Below the pieces are notes generated by a model. That model had not been told where the DNA came from, made no database searches, and saw only the letters and a program-made list of their open reading frames with translations. Shown here piece by piece: positions 11,700 to 24,142 of a stretch of 64,000 bases of DNA. The stretch's first letter is position 1. Every line of letters starts with the position of its first letter. The stretch spans positions 7,510,142 to 7,574,141 of the forward strand of contig CM067555.1 of NCBI GenBank assembly GCA_034509755.1, read 5' to 3'. The DNA is from Anisodus tanguticus. Its lineage: Eukaryota > Streptophyta > Magnoliopsida > Solanales > Solanaceae. The position numbers were made by a program, and so were the translations under genes.

Positions 11700-14600
11700 T
11701 AGAACCGAGGAAAGGCCCTTCGTAAAGATGTCAGCAATTTAGTATCTGTAGGGCACATGTAAAACGCTTACTTGTCCACGAGCTACCTTTTCGCGAACAA
11801 AGTGAATATCCATCTCGATATGTTTAGTGCGCTGATGTTGGACCAAATTTCCAGAAAGATAGACTGCACTAACATTATCACAATAGACCAATGTAGCTTT
11901 CTGAATAGGAAATTGTAATTCTAATAAAAGATTATGCAGCCAACATGATTCAGATACCACATTCACGCCTCGATACTCAGCCTCTGCACTGGATCGCGAT
12001 AATGTAGCCTGAAGTTTCGCAGACCATGAGACCAAGTTATCCCCAAGAAACATACAATAACCAAATGTCGAGCATCCGGTATCAGGACAGTCACCCCAAT
12101 CAACATATGTATATGACACAAGAGTAGAGACGGAAGAAGCATATAAATGCAATCCATAATCAAGTGTGCCCTCGATGTACCGTATAATGCATTTGAGCGC
12201 ATGCATATGCTCAATCCGTGGGTCATGCATGAATAAACACACCTGCTGAACTGCATAAGTACTATCAGGTCTCGTGAAAGTAAGATACCGAAGTGCCCCT
12301 GCAAGACTGTGATAATGGGTGAGATCCTCGTATGGTGTGCCTGACGTAGTACTCAGCTTCAGTTTGGTATCAATCGGAGTGGAAGTAGACTTACAAGATA
12401 ACATACCAGCTCTCTCAATAATCTCTACAACATACTTCCTTTGAGAAAAAATAGACCACCTGAATGATGCGTGACAGCAATGCCTAAGAAATAACTCAAG
12501 GGTCCCAAGTCTTTCATTACAAATTCAGAACTGAGAAGTGACATGATAGACTTACGCAGATTATCAGATGAAGCGATCAATATAATATCATCTACGTACA
12601 ATAAAATGTATGCCAGAGAAGTACCACGACAATATATAAATAGAGAATGATCAAACCGACTATGAGAAAATCCAATAGTAGATACATAATCTGCAAACCT
12701 CTTATACTAAGCCCGCGGGGCCTGCTTAAGCCCATACAAGGACTTCTTCAGCAAACAGACATGATGAGGATGATTGGGATCTCGAAAACCCAAGGGCAGA
12801 TGCATATAGACTGTCTCCTTAAGATCACCGTGTAAGAAAGTATTCTTTACATCCAACTGATGAATATGCCATACTTTTGAGAGAACCAAGCTAAGAACAG
12901 TGTGAATGGTAGCCGGTTTGACCACCAGACTAAATGTCTCACCACAATCCACGCCAACTTGTTGAGTTTTACCATCACCTGCAAGATGAACCTTATGCCT
13001 CTCAAAAGAACCGTCAGAATTTTCTTTATGAGTAAAAATCCACATAGGCCGAATAATATTAACACCAGATGGACGGGGTACTAACTCCCACGTCTTATTT
13101 TCAATAAGATCATTATATTCGTCAGCCATAGCCAATTTCCAATTCGGGTCATATAGTGCAGACATAGGATTATGTGGTAGTGGGGATTTAGGGACATTCG
13201 AATTGAGATTAAAATGTTGTTTTGGTTTAAGAATACCCCCTTGACTGCGAGTAACGGGCCATTGACTCGAGGTAGAGTTGGGTGGATTTGGTGCAATGTG
13301 CGGGACAGTGACGGACTGGCCAGCAGGGGCGGAAATCGATACTAAAGTGGGCTGGAATAATGGAATAGTACCGAGATCGGTATTGGGCCGTGTTTCTGGC
13401 TCACTAGGCAGAATCGGCGGAACTGTGGTAACGGGACTGTGTGGGCTAGCAGGCAGTGGGCCTGCTGGCGTATTTTAGTCACGGGACAAGTCCGATAAAT
13501 GGTGGATAATATATGGTGAGACCTCATCATCTAAAAAATTATACGAATTAGGCACGAAACTATTCACTTTAGCAAACAGAAATTGGGTTTCATAAAAAAG
13601 AACATGATGACAAATTATGATTTTATTAGACGATAAATCAAAATATTTGTGACCACGATGATTAGATGGATAACCCAAAAACACACAAGCGGTAGAACAG
13701 GCTTGAAGTTTGTTAATTGTAGTTGACGAAAAAAATGGATAACATAAACACCCAAAGACCCTAAGATGTGAACACGAAGGAGTCTTATTAAATAGAATTT
13801 TAAGGGGGGATTCATATGCTAACCCTTTAAAGAGGTAAGTCGTCATTTGTAGTGCATGATGCCAAAAGGAAGGGGGTACGGAAGCATGAGCTAATAAAGT
13901 TCGGACAATATTATTAATGGTACAAATTTTTTGTTCTACTTTCCCATTTTGTGAGGATGTATGAGGACAAGAAAAATGAAAAACTATGCCATTAGCATCA
14001 CAAAATTCCCGAAACAATCCATTATCGTATTCCTTGTCATTATCACATTGAATATTTTTAATTTTCCTTTCGAATTGGGTACAGATGAATGTTCTAAATT
14101 TTAAGAAAGTGGAAAAAACTTTAGACTTTTTGGATAACGAAAAGGTCCACAAAAAATTAGATTAATCATCCAAAAATAAGACATAATAACGATGGCCCAA
14201 ATAACTTAAAACGGGGGAAGTCCATAAATCACTATGAATAATGTCAAAAGGCATCAAAGTAGGAGAAGTAGAGGCTACAAATGGTAATCGAACATGTTTT
14301 CCTAACGGACAAGAAGAACAAAGTGGAGTACTACGCGTACCCTTACAAGAATTTTTTTTATGCAAACACGAAATAATAGACAATCCCGGATGACCCAAAC
14401 GTGCATGCCACAAGGAAGGAGCAAAGGCGGCAAAAGTAGACGGCATGCCTTGACACGTGGAAGTGGTGGTAGTTGTGATTGGATAAAGGTCTCCCCTACT
14501 ATTGCATCTCATTAGAGGTATCCCTGTTTTGAAATCCTTCACAGAAAACCCAAAGGGATTAAAATTAACAGAAACTCAATTATCAGTGGTGAATTTTCGG

Positions 14601-15968
14601 ACAGACACCAAATTTTTTATTAAGTTAGGGGCATGAAGGATATTTTTCAAAACTATAGGTGGATGTGGGGGAGACAAAGTTGTATGTCCATAATCGCGAA
14701 TTGGAATTGAGTTGTCATTACCAACAATTATACCACGATTTTTGCTCAAATTTGAATAAGATGAGAGAGTACCTTGATCGGACGTCATATGAGATGTGGC
14801 TCCGGTGTCCATATACTAATTCGCATCCAGGGGATTTAAGCCAAGTGTATGCATTACGGCTTCAATATATGTAGGTGTCGAGATCGAATTTGGACCCGCA
14901 GCATGGAAGGCATGATTTGGCCGAGGTCCAAGCAGGCCTGCTTGCTGTCCTAACCCATTACTGTACCGCATTCCACTATTTACGACCGAGAAACTGGGCC
15001 TGGACTTTCGCTGGAACTGAGCCCAGTTTCCCGGATAAGGAGCAAGCGAAAAATAAGAGATGTTGGGCCAATGGCCACTGGCCCAGCCCCACTGCCAGGG
15101 GGCCCACGACTGGGGCCAGTTGGCCTGCGGCCTACTGCTCCGAGGCCCACTGCTGTATCTGCCACTGTTCCGTCCTCCGCCGATGTTACCACCGCGATTG
15201 CCACCACTATTTTTGCCATTATTTTTATGATTTTGACCCTTTTTGCCGCCATCGTAGTTACTGTTTTGACCCAAATTTTTGGAGAATGAGTAAGGGTCGT
15301 CTGACGTAGTCATCATTACGATGGAATGTGCTTCGGTAGCCGCTTTTTTTATCCAAATCGGCCTCTTCTAACGTGAGCGTGGAACATGCCTGATAAAATG
15401 GTGGCAGAGGATTACTTTGACGAATTAGTGTTCCAACGCCATTATTGGCCTCAGAAATGTCTGCAACCATTTGAAGAACAAGACGATTATTGGTAATAGG
15501 CGCACCAACGTTGCGGAGTTGGTCCGCCAATTCTTTTAGCCTTTTACAATAGACCGAGACGTTAGGATAATCTTCCATGTTGACATGGGAATATTCCTGC
15601 TCAAGAGTGACAACACAAAAATTTTTGTTATCTTGAAATATATCACACACCCTATTCCAAGTTGCCATCGCCGTAGCATCGGGTTCAATAATCATCTCCA
15701 AGAGGTCTGTAGAGATTGTGGAATAAATCCATTGGAGAACGGTAGCATCAAGGGTTGTCTATGACATAGGATCATCCTCGGGGGTAGGCACCTTCTCCTT
15801 GCCAGTTGCCGAGGGGATTATGTGATGGAGGACTTGATGCGAGCGTGCATGAACTTTGAATAATTCCGCCCACATCGCGTATCAGACGTTTTCCATCTCA
15901 AGAACAATTGGAATGTGGTTCTTGATGTTGGAAACTGTAAGGGCATGATGAAATATGTTCTTTGACAT
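11700..15968 (-). pseudogene. Decayed Copia gag-pol
   Basis: Gag begins at the ATG at 15968 and soon meets an in-frame TGA. Its Gly/Asn-rich tail lies around 14816-15316. The protease motif DTGATSHMT is near 14807. GAG-pre-integrase (WHARLGHPG) is near 14400. Integrase carries HSDLWTSP (about 14240), CDND (about 14045) and HTSSQNGKVEQK (about 13950). Reverse transcriptase has WELVPRP, LDVKNTFLHGDL and a YVDD near 12590. RNase H and the terminal TKHIEMDIHFVREKV end the frame near 11740. Several frameshifts separate these blocks. Confidence 0.88.
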
Positions 15969-16140
15969 AGACATAACGAAAGAACAATAGTAATTAGGGA
16001 CTAGGAAGAAAATTTGGGAATAGAAGAGGAAAAGTGCACAGAAACTGAGGAAGGGAAGGGTTCATGGAAACCGAGCAGAAACCGAGAAGAGCGGAAGTGT
16101 TTTTGGGAGAAAGTATTTTAGACCTAGACTTCTGATACCA

Positions 16141-16348
16141 TAAAAGAAATAATCTCTTGATTATTTTCATTAATGAATGAGGTATATATACAAGTTATAA
16201 TCTCCAACTATGAAAAATCCTATTCATACTATACTTCTAAATCCTAATCATACTTGTACAAGAATTCTATAACTATGATAAGTTTGTACACTAGTTTAAT
16301 TACAATTTTAATCCTATTTGAACACGGTACCATGCTATATTCAAAATA
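16141..16348 (-). repeat. 5' LTR of the second Copia element
   Basis: Partner of 11432-11639. Its inner edge is fixed by the adjacent primer-binding site. Its outer edge is uncertain by a few bases because the last nucleotides diverge from the other LTR. Confidence 0.85.
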
Positions 16349-16620
16349 ATTTTTTAGCAGTATTGGTACTCCATTGCCTTAGATGCTGCTACTCATGGCA
16401 ACTAGGCCTAGCATAGTTAAAGTCAGAGTTGAAATTAATCTGCTGAAACCTTTGCATGATAGAGAATGGGTAGGGTAGGAAGATAAGAACTCCCACTGAA
16501 AAGATATACACGATAAATTGAATATGAGAGCATCCCAAAGTATTGTAAACACCGTAAGAAATTGGAGCACATTATGATAAATGGTTTTCTTAAAAGAAAA
16601 AAAAATGAGTCATAGAGGCA

Positions 16621-17369
16621 AAGGAAGCTTATAAAAATATAAAAAATATGAACTTGTTGCCAACAGAGGAGATCAAAGTGCAAATATGAAACATGTGTGA
16701 TATTAAATTAAAATATCTTATGATGATGATTAACAGTTATTAATCAGTTGCAGCTACTGTCTATGAATAGTAGCTCGATTGCTTCAATTTGCCAGGAGTG
16801 GCTGAGAATTAACTAGTTGCACAATTTTCTCTCTGGCTCTTTAGATTATACTCATGAAGTATTTCTTGTATTTGGAAGTGCGATGATCGAAGATTTCTAG
16901 ATGGCATTCTACGAATCAGCTGATCATTTAGGGGAATATAATAATGACTCACTCTAGTTGCATTTGTAATTAGTTAGTGTAGAGATTAATTTTCTTTATG
17001 TCTTCAAAGTTATCATTTTAGGAAGAACAATTTGTTTCAGGAAAAAGGAACTAAATAAGTAAAAATCTCTTATAAATGCCTAATTCAGTGTAAAAAGGAA
17101 GTAATGTGAATTATATCCTCAAATGCCATTCCAAAATGAAGAAAGCCCAAAACTACTTGCCATGTTGCTCATTGGCGAATTCAGAATTTAGAATCGGTGA
17201 GTTCTGTTGTTTATATATGTGCTAATTTAATTTTTTTCTCTTAGATACATACATATAAACTGAGCTAACAACTTAACCATTTGGGCCTAGTTTAAATCTA
17301 CCACTATTGTTGCTCTCATCCTCCTACACAACCATGTTAAAAATATCATAATACAAATATATTCAAATG
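16621..17369. other. 3' flank of the TBL gene, no other gene seen
   Basis: AT-rich sequence downstream of the TBL stop codon. It should contain the TBL 3' UTR and polyadenylation site, but I cannot place them exactly. No repeat was recognised. Confidence 0.4.
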
Positions 17370-20300
17370 TCAAGGATAAAAAAGCTTAGCGAATAACAGT
17401 TCATTCCAAGTATCTTGAAGGCCAGGCAAACACCAATGTGTACAATCAGCATAGCTAACAGGGTTTGCTAGTTGCTCTGATGTCAATGGATTCCATTGCT
17501 TCTTGTAAATTGATGTGTGTGCATCTTTCCTGTAACTTGATAGTTGTGTTATGTTGAGAAACGTTATGGGTACTTCTGATTTACTAAAAACTTCTCCGAT
17601 CACTTGCATTACGCTTTTGCTGCAATCTGATCCCCAGTAACTTGGATCCTCTATCATTTTTGTTTCATTGTAACAATTCCTATCAGCTTCACCTCCCCAC
17701 TCTATGCTCCTACCAGATTGACAACGATTTATATATCTAAGTGTAAAATACCAATCCACATTTTACAATATTATGTAGTAATTTATACGGAAAAATTACA
17801 GGCCGATACTTTTGGGTGATCTAGTTTACAAGATAACCAGCAAATGCATAGGTTTTGTTTATTTATATGTATATATACATACACTATACGTATAATATAC
17901 ATATGCCACACGTATAATGTACATATCACTATATAGGTTTTGTTATTTGAGCTACTGTTGGTAATTAAGTCTGGCCAAAGAAACATAAATGAAAGAATCG
18001 CAATATATAACTGCAACATGTGCTTGATTTGCTAGACTAAATGGGAAACTATTGGATCAATGGTACATTTTAGTCGTACTTTTATTTGGTTGGGAGAGGG
18101 GGAGTAGAACCTAAGTAGTATATGTAATAGTTACTCACTTGTAATGCGAAGGTGACATGCTAGTGAAAAATACTCTGGTTTTTTCTGGATCCATATTCTT
18201 CTTCACCCATCTCGACATACTCTTCATTGTCATGCGATATGCATCTTCTGTGGACACTTCCACTATATCTTTCACTTCATCCTTCAAAGACCCTTTTTGC
18301 CTGTATCAATTAGACACCGAATGCGGGTAAGTTAATCTCACAATACATCTTTGTGTGTACACACCTAAAGGAAAAAGAGAGCCCAAGAAATTACAAAATC
18401 TTGAATGGCATGCCGGTCATCCACCAAAGATAAGTGTTGAACACAATTATGTCAGCTCCTTTCCAGAATTTACCATGTTTATTTATTGAACCTTTCCGGA
18501 CAACTCTATCAGTAATCCTATGTATGACTGCATCATCCGCATTTGATTCCAGCAAAAATGGAGCCCAGTAGTACTCAATTGTTGCATTGTAATCCTGGAA
18601 TATTTTGGTTGAATCCACGCTATCATTACATCAATGTATCCAGACAGAATTGTAAACATTTAAGTTCAACGTGCTTGTAACTTGTAAATACCTTTGCAGT
18701 GAATACAGTGAGGGAACCAAAAGTTTCCATGGATTTGGCATTCTCCGGAATGAGTCTATGGAGAAGGCAAACCATGGAAACATATTGTCCTCTGTTCAAG
18801 GAATCACCAACGAATAACATCCTCTTCCCTCGGAGGTTTTCCAGTATTAATGTTGCATTGTAACTGCCATATGCACAATAAAGATGTCAAGAAATTAAAG
18901 GGCCATTATTACCAAATTAGTAAAGCTCAGTCCTTATAGTTGTGGAACAAGTCCAACAAATAACAATGACAATGAGTTAATGGTCAAAGCGTTTTGGCAA
19001 TGGCAGATAGAGCGGTTGAACTAAACAATATAAAATAGTACTTAATTATACGTTATCAGACTGAGACAGAGTATAAAGTAGTCAACAATATTACGAGCCA
19101 CCAACACAATTCAGGTTCAATCCTACTCTCTCCGTCCCATTTGAACTGATATTAAAAAAATAGGTCTTTTTAATACTACTTCATTCTAAGGGTGGCCAGT
19201 GGGCCGGGACGGCCCGACCCCGCCCTGGTCCCTCCCCGACTCCGCTCAAAAAAAAAAATGGTGGCGGGACTCGAACTCGGGACGGGACAATGTCTCGTCC
19301 CGCAAGACCCGAGCTCGCCCCAGGTCCGCCCGCCCCGACCCCGTCCCGAGCCCGACCCCCCCCCTTTGTCCCCCCCTTTGCAAATATGACCGTTGCACCA
19401 ACGGCCATTTTAGGCCTCCCCCCTCCCCCAACCCCCCCTACCCCTTAATATTTATTTTTAACCCATAAGTTATTATATTTACACTTTAACCCAATTTTTC
19501 AACTATAAATAACTCATTTTCTCTTCATCTTTCTCACAAATCTTCCTACAATCTCTCTAATCTCTCAATATATCTCTCTACAAGTCTACATTGTTTACTA
19601 AATATTCAATTTTGTTTATTCATTTGGGAATTGGGAGTGAAGTTGGCAACTAGCTTGTGGATCTTCCATCGAGCAAAGTTTCAATTTTCAACCTCTCGAT
19701 TACACGTCGACGTTAGTCGGTGTTTGGTACATTCGTTCCTTCATTAAATTATTATTGTCTGTTTATTTTATTTAGCGCACTTAATTTTATTGTCTTTAAT
19801 TATTTATTATCATAATTAAAATGAAAGGATTAAGAGGTATGTTTAAGGGTAAGGGTGTTTCTCCTAGTAGGGGCGACAACCAGGGCAATGGTACTTCTTC
19901 TAGTCATCTTATTCCTACACATGGTGATTTTGTTGATACTCAACATTTTCCTACAATACCATTAGATTTAGACGAGGAACTATTTTCTGGAACTCAAGAA
20001 GACTTTAATTAGACGATGATCTAGATGATACACCCACTAATGTTGATGACAACACACCCACTAGTGCACCTTCAACTGAAATACCTCCTATTCCCCCTAG
20101 TATGAGACGAGGTCCAGCAAAATGACCATTAAAATCAGATGCATGGACATTTTTTTATAGGGACGTAGAGAATCAAGTAGCTATATGTAAAATTTGTAAA
20201 AATGTTTTAAAATTTAAAAGCGGAAAAGGTCACGGTGGGACGGGGGTTTAATTAGACACGTAGTAAGTGCTCATCCGGCTAGGTATGCCCAATACTAGGC

Positions 20301-23300
20301 TTCAAAACCGGGTGCGCAAACGTCCGCTCCATCGGGACAAGGTTCACATACTGATACTGTCCCGGACCAAGTACAGGATCAAATTAACCCTATGACGGGG
20401 GGAATTGTAGGCTCTAAATACAATAAACATAGAGATAGGGAAGCAATATCAAAATTAGTTCTTTGTGGAGGGTTTGCCTTTTTCATTTCCTTCATCTCCC
20501 GATTTTATTCATTACATTAGAGATATATATAATCCTCGCTTTTAACGGTTTTCCTAGATCAACTCGTTAAGAGAGATGTATTTAAATTCGCGCATGAATA
20601 TCAACAATATTTACGTTTTTCATTATATCATTTTAATGGCAAAGTATCTATCACGTCTGATATAGGTCGTAGTACTAACGGCCATGATTATTTAACTGTA
20701 ACTTGTCATTGGATATATTATAAATGGTCTATGCAAAAACGTATTTTAGCGTATAGATATATAGATGATAGGCACTTGGTACTTTTATTGCGATAATATT
20801 TATCAAGTGTGCCATTATTACGGAATAACCGATAAAATTATGACTATTACATTAGATAAGGCTTCTTCTAACAATTACGCAATTACAATTTTAAAAAATA
20901 GTTTAACTCCATCTTTTCCAGATCATTTTCATATAAAATGCGCGTGCCATATATATAACTTAATTGTAAAGGATGGTCTATCACTTTTTGAAGACATTCT
21001 TAGTAAAATACAATTTGCTATAAACTTTATTTTTAAAAGTAATAAAGTACAACGTAGAAAAGAATATAAAAAAATTTGTCACGATTGTGGACTATCTTAT
21101 AGAAAAATTCCACAAGAAGTATCCACTAGGTGAAATTCTTTATACGAGCAACTACTTGTTGCTTATGACTAGAATACCTATAACTTTATTTTTTAACTCT
21201 CATAATAAAAATCCAGCTGATATGATTTTAGATAGTGGTTGGGTAAAAATTTCCGAACTTATTGTACTTTTAGAGAAATTTTTTCAAGCAACAAAAGAAT
21301 TTTCCGGTATATATTATCCTACTATTTCAACTATGTTGTTTTATATAACTCTAATATTTTTATTACTTAGTGAATATATGGAAAAACCAGCTTATACGGC
21401 AGCTATTAAAAAAATGTTTGTCAAAATAAAAAAAAATTATTCCTATTCCCACTATTTATATTATTGGTTCTGTATTAAATCCTACTATTAAAATAGACGG
21501 TACTAAATCACTAATTGAAACTATTTACGATTGTATAAAAGTACTACCACCTCCAAGTCCCAAAAATCTAAATCACCCACCACCTATTGAACAAACTAAA
21601 GAAGAAGTGTTGTCTAGCGTAGAACACCAATGCAAAAAAATATATAGATTTTATCAACAAGAAAATGCTAGTAACTTACCGGCTTCCGTACCATCTTCTT
21701 CATCTTCAACACAACCTCACAAAAGACATGTTGTTTCTGCGGCTAGTATTGAAAGCCTCAGAAATAGAATGTGCGGCCGTACCTCTACTACTAACCAAAT
21801 TAGCGAGTTGGATATTTTTGTTTTGCGGGGTTCGTACCGTATCAAGAAGTTATCAATGAAGATGGACATGAAGACTTCTTTGAAATATTTGGAGGGGGAA
21901 TGAGAAGACCTTTCCGACACTTTCATTGATGGCCCGAGATGTTTTGAACATTCAAGCGTCATCAACCGCGTCTGAAAGCGCTTTTTCTGCCGGCAGATAT
22001 CAAATAGGAGACCACAGACACTCATTAGACGGAGACAACTTGGAAATTGCAATATTATTCAAAGATTGGATACGAGCGGAGCGGAGAAGGTGCGGTCAAC
22101 CGGAGATCAACGAAGAAGAAGATGAAAACTACAACGAAATCTTAACCGAAGGTAGTGGAAGCGACGTGGATCAATTTGACCAACAAATACCAATTCCAAC
22201 CGAAGAACAACAGGAAATCATCAAGCAATTAGAACAGTTTTTTTTTAGAATGTAATTTTTTTAATTGCAATTTTATTATGTAATTTACAACTTTTGGACA
22301 ACACCACAAAGTTGCAATTTAGATTTTAGACAATTATATTTGTATTACAAAAAAATCATGTCTATTAAATAATATAAGAGGCACAAAAACAACCTTGGGA
22401 TGTTTTTATTACACTATCTTATCTTGTTTATTGAGTTTTTTCTATACATATGTTATTTAAAAAAAAAAAGAAAAGGAAAACCCGCCGGACCCCGACCCGA
22501 CCCCGCCCCGACCCGATACCGACGGGATCGGGATCGGGACGGGACTGGAGCAAGTCCCGCCAGACCCCGCCAGACCCGACCCCGACCCCTTCGCCCGTCC
22601 CGCCCCGACCCCGACCCCGCCAGACCCGAGCCCGGCCCACTGACCACCTTTACTTCATTCTGAAAAAACATTTAATAGGGGTTACTTAAATTATACCTTG
22701 AATTTATTTTTTAATGAACGTGAAAAGAGTTAAAGCGACAGTTAAAATGGAACGGAAGGAGAAATAATTTATGGAAAAAAACACGTCAAGGAGTCCAACT
22801 TAATACTACTCCTTCCATCCCAATTTATGTGATGAAGTCTAACTGAGTACTAAATTAAAAGGAAAAAAAAACTTTTGAAACTTGTGGTTTAAAACAAATC
22901 ATAAATATTTGTGTGGTATAAATCATCTCATTAAATTGAAAGTTTAAAGTTAAACTTTTACTAAATTTACTAAATATAGAATTGTGTTTTTTTTTAACTA
23001 ACTAAAAATAAAGAGTGTCACATAAATTAAGAACTAATACATTGTGACATTTATAACTATGGTGTTTAAATTTAATTTGCACGCGCCTCTACTATTCAAT
23101 CAGGTATAATATATTGGTCATTATCACACTATAGAAACAGAGATTCTCCCACCGATATTCAGTGGGAGATTTATGCTATAAAATATAATTTTTTCACATA
23201 ATTCTCACCGAACCAACTCATTGAAAAAACAGTGGGAAACGAGTTCTCATTGAAACGCTAAATTTTTTTAAAAAATTTCCGTGTAAAAATACTACTATTT

Positions 23301-24142
23301 AGATTATTTCTACCGACATTCAATGAGATAAATAATTCAATAGGAAAATAGAGATTATTTAGTAGTGTCATTAGTTTAATATAGTAACGAACAAGAAATT
23401 TAATTAAGAATTGAGTGACACAAACTGAGCTTACCTTGGAAGAGAGCAAGCATGAGGTTGCCATTTCCAGTGTAGATAATCTTTGTCTGGCCGACCATAT
23501 TGTTGGCAAGTCAACTGTGGTTGTATGTAAGGACACTCGTATTCCTCGTATAACGGCCGGCTCTTTTCCCGAACCCACCTTCCGCTGAACACGTCGCACC
23601 CTTCTTCTCCACCAATAGCAAATGGCAATTTCTCCTTCGTCTCTACCACCACAATTCAAAACACAGTCAACCGTTCACATAAATTAATAATAATTGTTCA
23701 AAATAAATAAAATTAGTAACATGAAAACATAAACCACTCCTCACGTTTAGTTTGTTTGTTTTAATTTAACGGAAAGTAAAGAAGACTCTTGTAGTTTTCA
23801 AACAATATGTATAATTTATCAAAATATCTTAAACATACCATATGTGATTTTAAAAATTAAAGAATTATCAAATTAAGAAAGATGCACTCATTTTAAAATA
23901 AACTATTGAGAAAAGTAAGACAAATAAATTGAACGTTTGAATTACTCACTGATTCTTGAGATGGAATAGTAATTAGAGCTAGAGAGTTTGGGGTGACGTT
24001 GGCTAAAAATGAAAGTGAAGACTTCACTGTAAATAATGATAATAAAGATGATGAAGGCTAATAAAGTGAGAAAAAAAGGAGAAAGACGAGACTTTTTAAG
24101 AAGAGAAGAGGAAGAAGGAGATGAAGAGGGAGGTGATTTCAT
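17370..24142 (-). CDS. TBL33: Xylan O-acetyltransferase, trichome birefringence-like (TBL33-type)
   Basis: Six exons on the minus strand: 24142-23950, 23642-23435, 18863-18692, 18594-18395, 18300-18139 and 17709-17370. All introns are GT..AG and phases agree across every junction, giving 424 residues with no internal stop. TBL proteins are Golgi type II membrane enzymes that acetylate wall polysaccharides. A membrane anchor spans about residues 21-46 after a serine-rich cytosolic tail. The PMR5 N domain starts near GCDVFSGRWV. The catalytic GDS motif is at 153-155 (FVGDSLNRG) and the DxxH motif at 400-403 (DCTHWC). The C-terminal WNELLFAKLFYP is family-typical. Intron 2 is 4,571 bp and holds several nested transposons. 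I recall the length and sequence as closest to TBL33, a xylan-acetylating member; the exact clade number is less certain than the family. Confidence 0.92.
19188..22651 (+). mobile_element. hAT-superfamily DNA transposon, degenerate
   Basis: The termini are inverted copies: GGTGGCCAGTGGGCCGGG on the left and, on the reverse strand at the right, GGTGGTCAGTGGGCCGGG. A 10-bp direct repeat ACTTCATTCT lies outside them (19178-19187 and 22652-22661); this includes the 8-bp duplication expected of hAT elements. Both subterminal regions (19190-19380 and 22480-22640) are GC-rich, packed with CCCGACC/CCCGTCCCG-like repeats, and probably bind transposase. Inside are pieces of a transposase. The element is in TBL intron 2, in the antisense direction relative to that gene. 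Confidence 0.85.
19821..22255 (+). pseudogene. Broken hAT transposase
   Basis: The reading frame begins MKGLRGMFKGKG at 19821 and then breaks. A BED-type zinc finger is visible near 20140-20280 (AWTFF, VAICKIC, the H of VVSAHP). The central RNase-H-like region is scattered through 20560-21480 (ACHIYNLIVKDGL near 20940). The hAT C-terminal dimerisation domain is at 21926-22120 (SSTASESAFSAG, HRHSLDGDNLEIAILFKDW). Many frameshifts and stops make it inactive. It resembles the RICESLEEPER/Ac group. Confidence 0.85.
22809..23036. mobile_element. Stowaway-like MITE in TBL intron 2
   Basis: It starts CTCCTTCCATCCCAATTTATGTGA after TA and ends with the mirrored GTGTCACATAAATTAAGAA. The middle has the CTTTTGAAACTTGTGGT and ATAAATATTTGTGTGG modules of a family repeated at 535 and, more distantly, at 48841. 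Confidence 0.65.
23127..23367. mobile_element. CACTA-type MITE in TBL intron 2
   Basis: A 241-bp element beginning CACTATAGAAAC and ending GATTATTTAGTAGTG, so both termini read CACTA inward. It is flanked by a perfect 3-bp duplication TCA (23124-23126 and 23368-23370), the hallmark of CACTA insertions. The interior has inverted CCCACCGATATTCAGTGGG-like repeats. It has no ORF. Confidence 0.75.

Larger units (their letters stand above)
11432..16348 (-). mobile_element. Ty1/Copia LTR retrotransposon (RE1-like), reverse strand
   Basis: The 3' LTR is 11432-11639 and the 5' LTR 16141 to about 16348 (about 208 bp each). The primer-binding site TGGTATCAGA, read on the minus strand, abuts the right LTR at 16140. 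A purine tract (GCGGGGGTG) precedes the left LTR. Gag, protease, integrase, reverse transcriptase and RNase H are all present in Copia order. I found no target duplication, and the first bases of the two LTRs differ. It is inserted in a DUF4283-type ORF read on the other strand. Confidence 0.9.
11168..16620 (+). pseudogene. DUF4283/zinc-knuckle ORF remnant, split by a Copia element
   Basis: The left part (11168-11431) reads RSAFKELFMSKGSTTIGV, VFLDFINDYDFNTVWYKR and IEGLQMWL. The right part (from about 16344) resumes with SSIGTPLPLDAATHG, KVRVEINLLKPLHDREWVG and a decayed zinc knuckle (PKYCKHRKKLEH). From memory this matches the DUF4283 plus zf-CCHC_4 layout of plant ORF1-type nucleic-acid-binding proteins, often LINE-derived. 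Stops and frameshifts occur on both sides. The Copia element at 11432-16348 sits between FFHMHM and SIGTP, and a few codons of the expected sequence are missing there. It is an old ORF, broken further by the insertion. Confidence 0.7.
19126..22764. mobile_element. Stowaway-like MITE split by a hAT element
   Basis: The left end CTCTCTCCGTCCCATTT (19126) pairs with the right end AAATGGAACGGAAGGAG (about 22745-22761) as terminal inverted repeats, with TA outside the left end. The two halves are only about 60 and 100 bp and are separated by the hAT element at 19188-22651. The MITE must therefore have been in TBL intron 2 first. Confidence 0.65.

Noticed and set aside
14875..15309. A 144-codon plus-strand ORF opposite the Copia gag.
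   Set aside because: It is the antisense shadow of the Gly/Asn-rich gag tail; the minus strand carries the recognisable protein.
19181..19468. Pro/Arg/Gly-rich ORFs at 19181-19468 and 22400-22689.
   Set aside because: They are frames through the GC-rich subterminal repeats of the hAT element, not genes.
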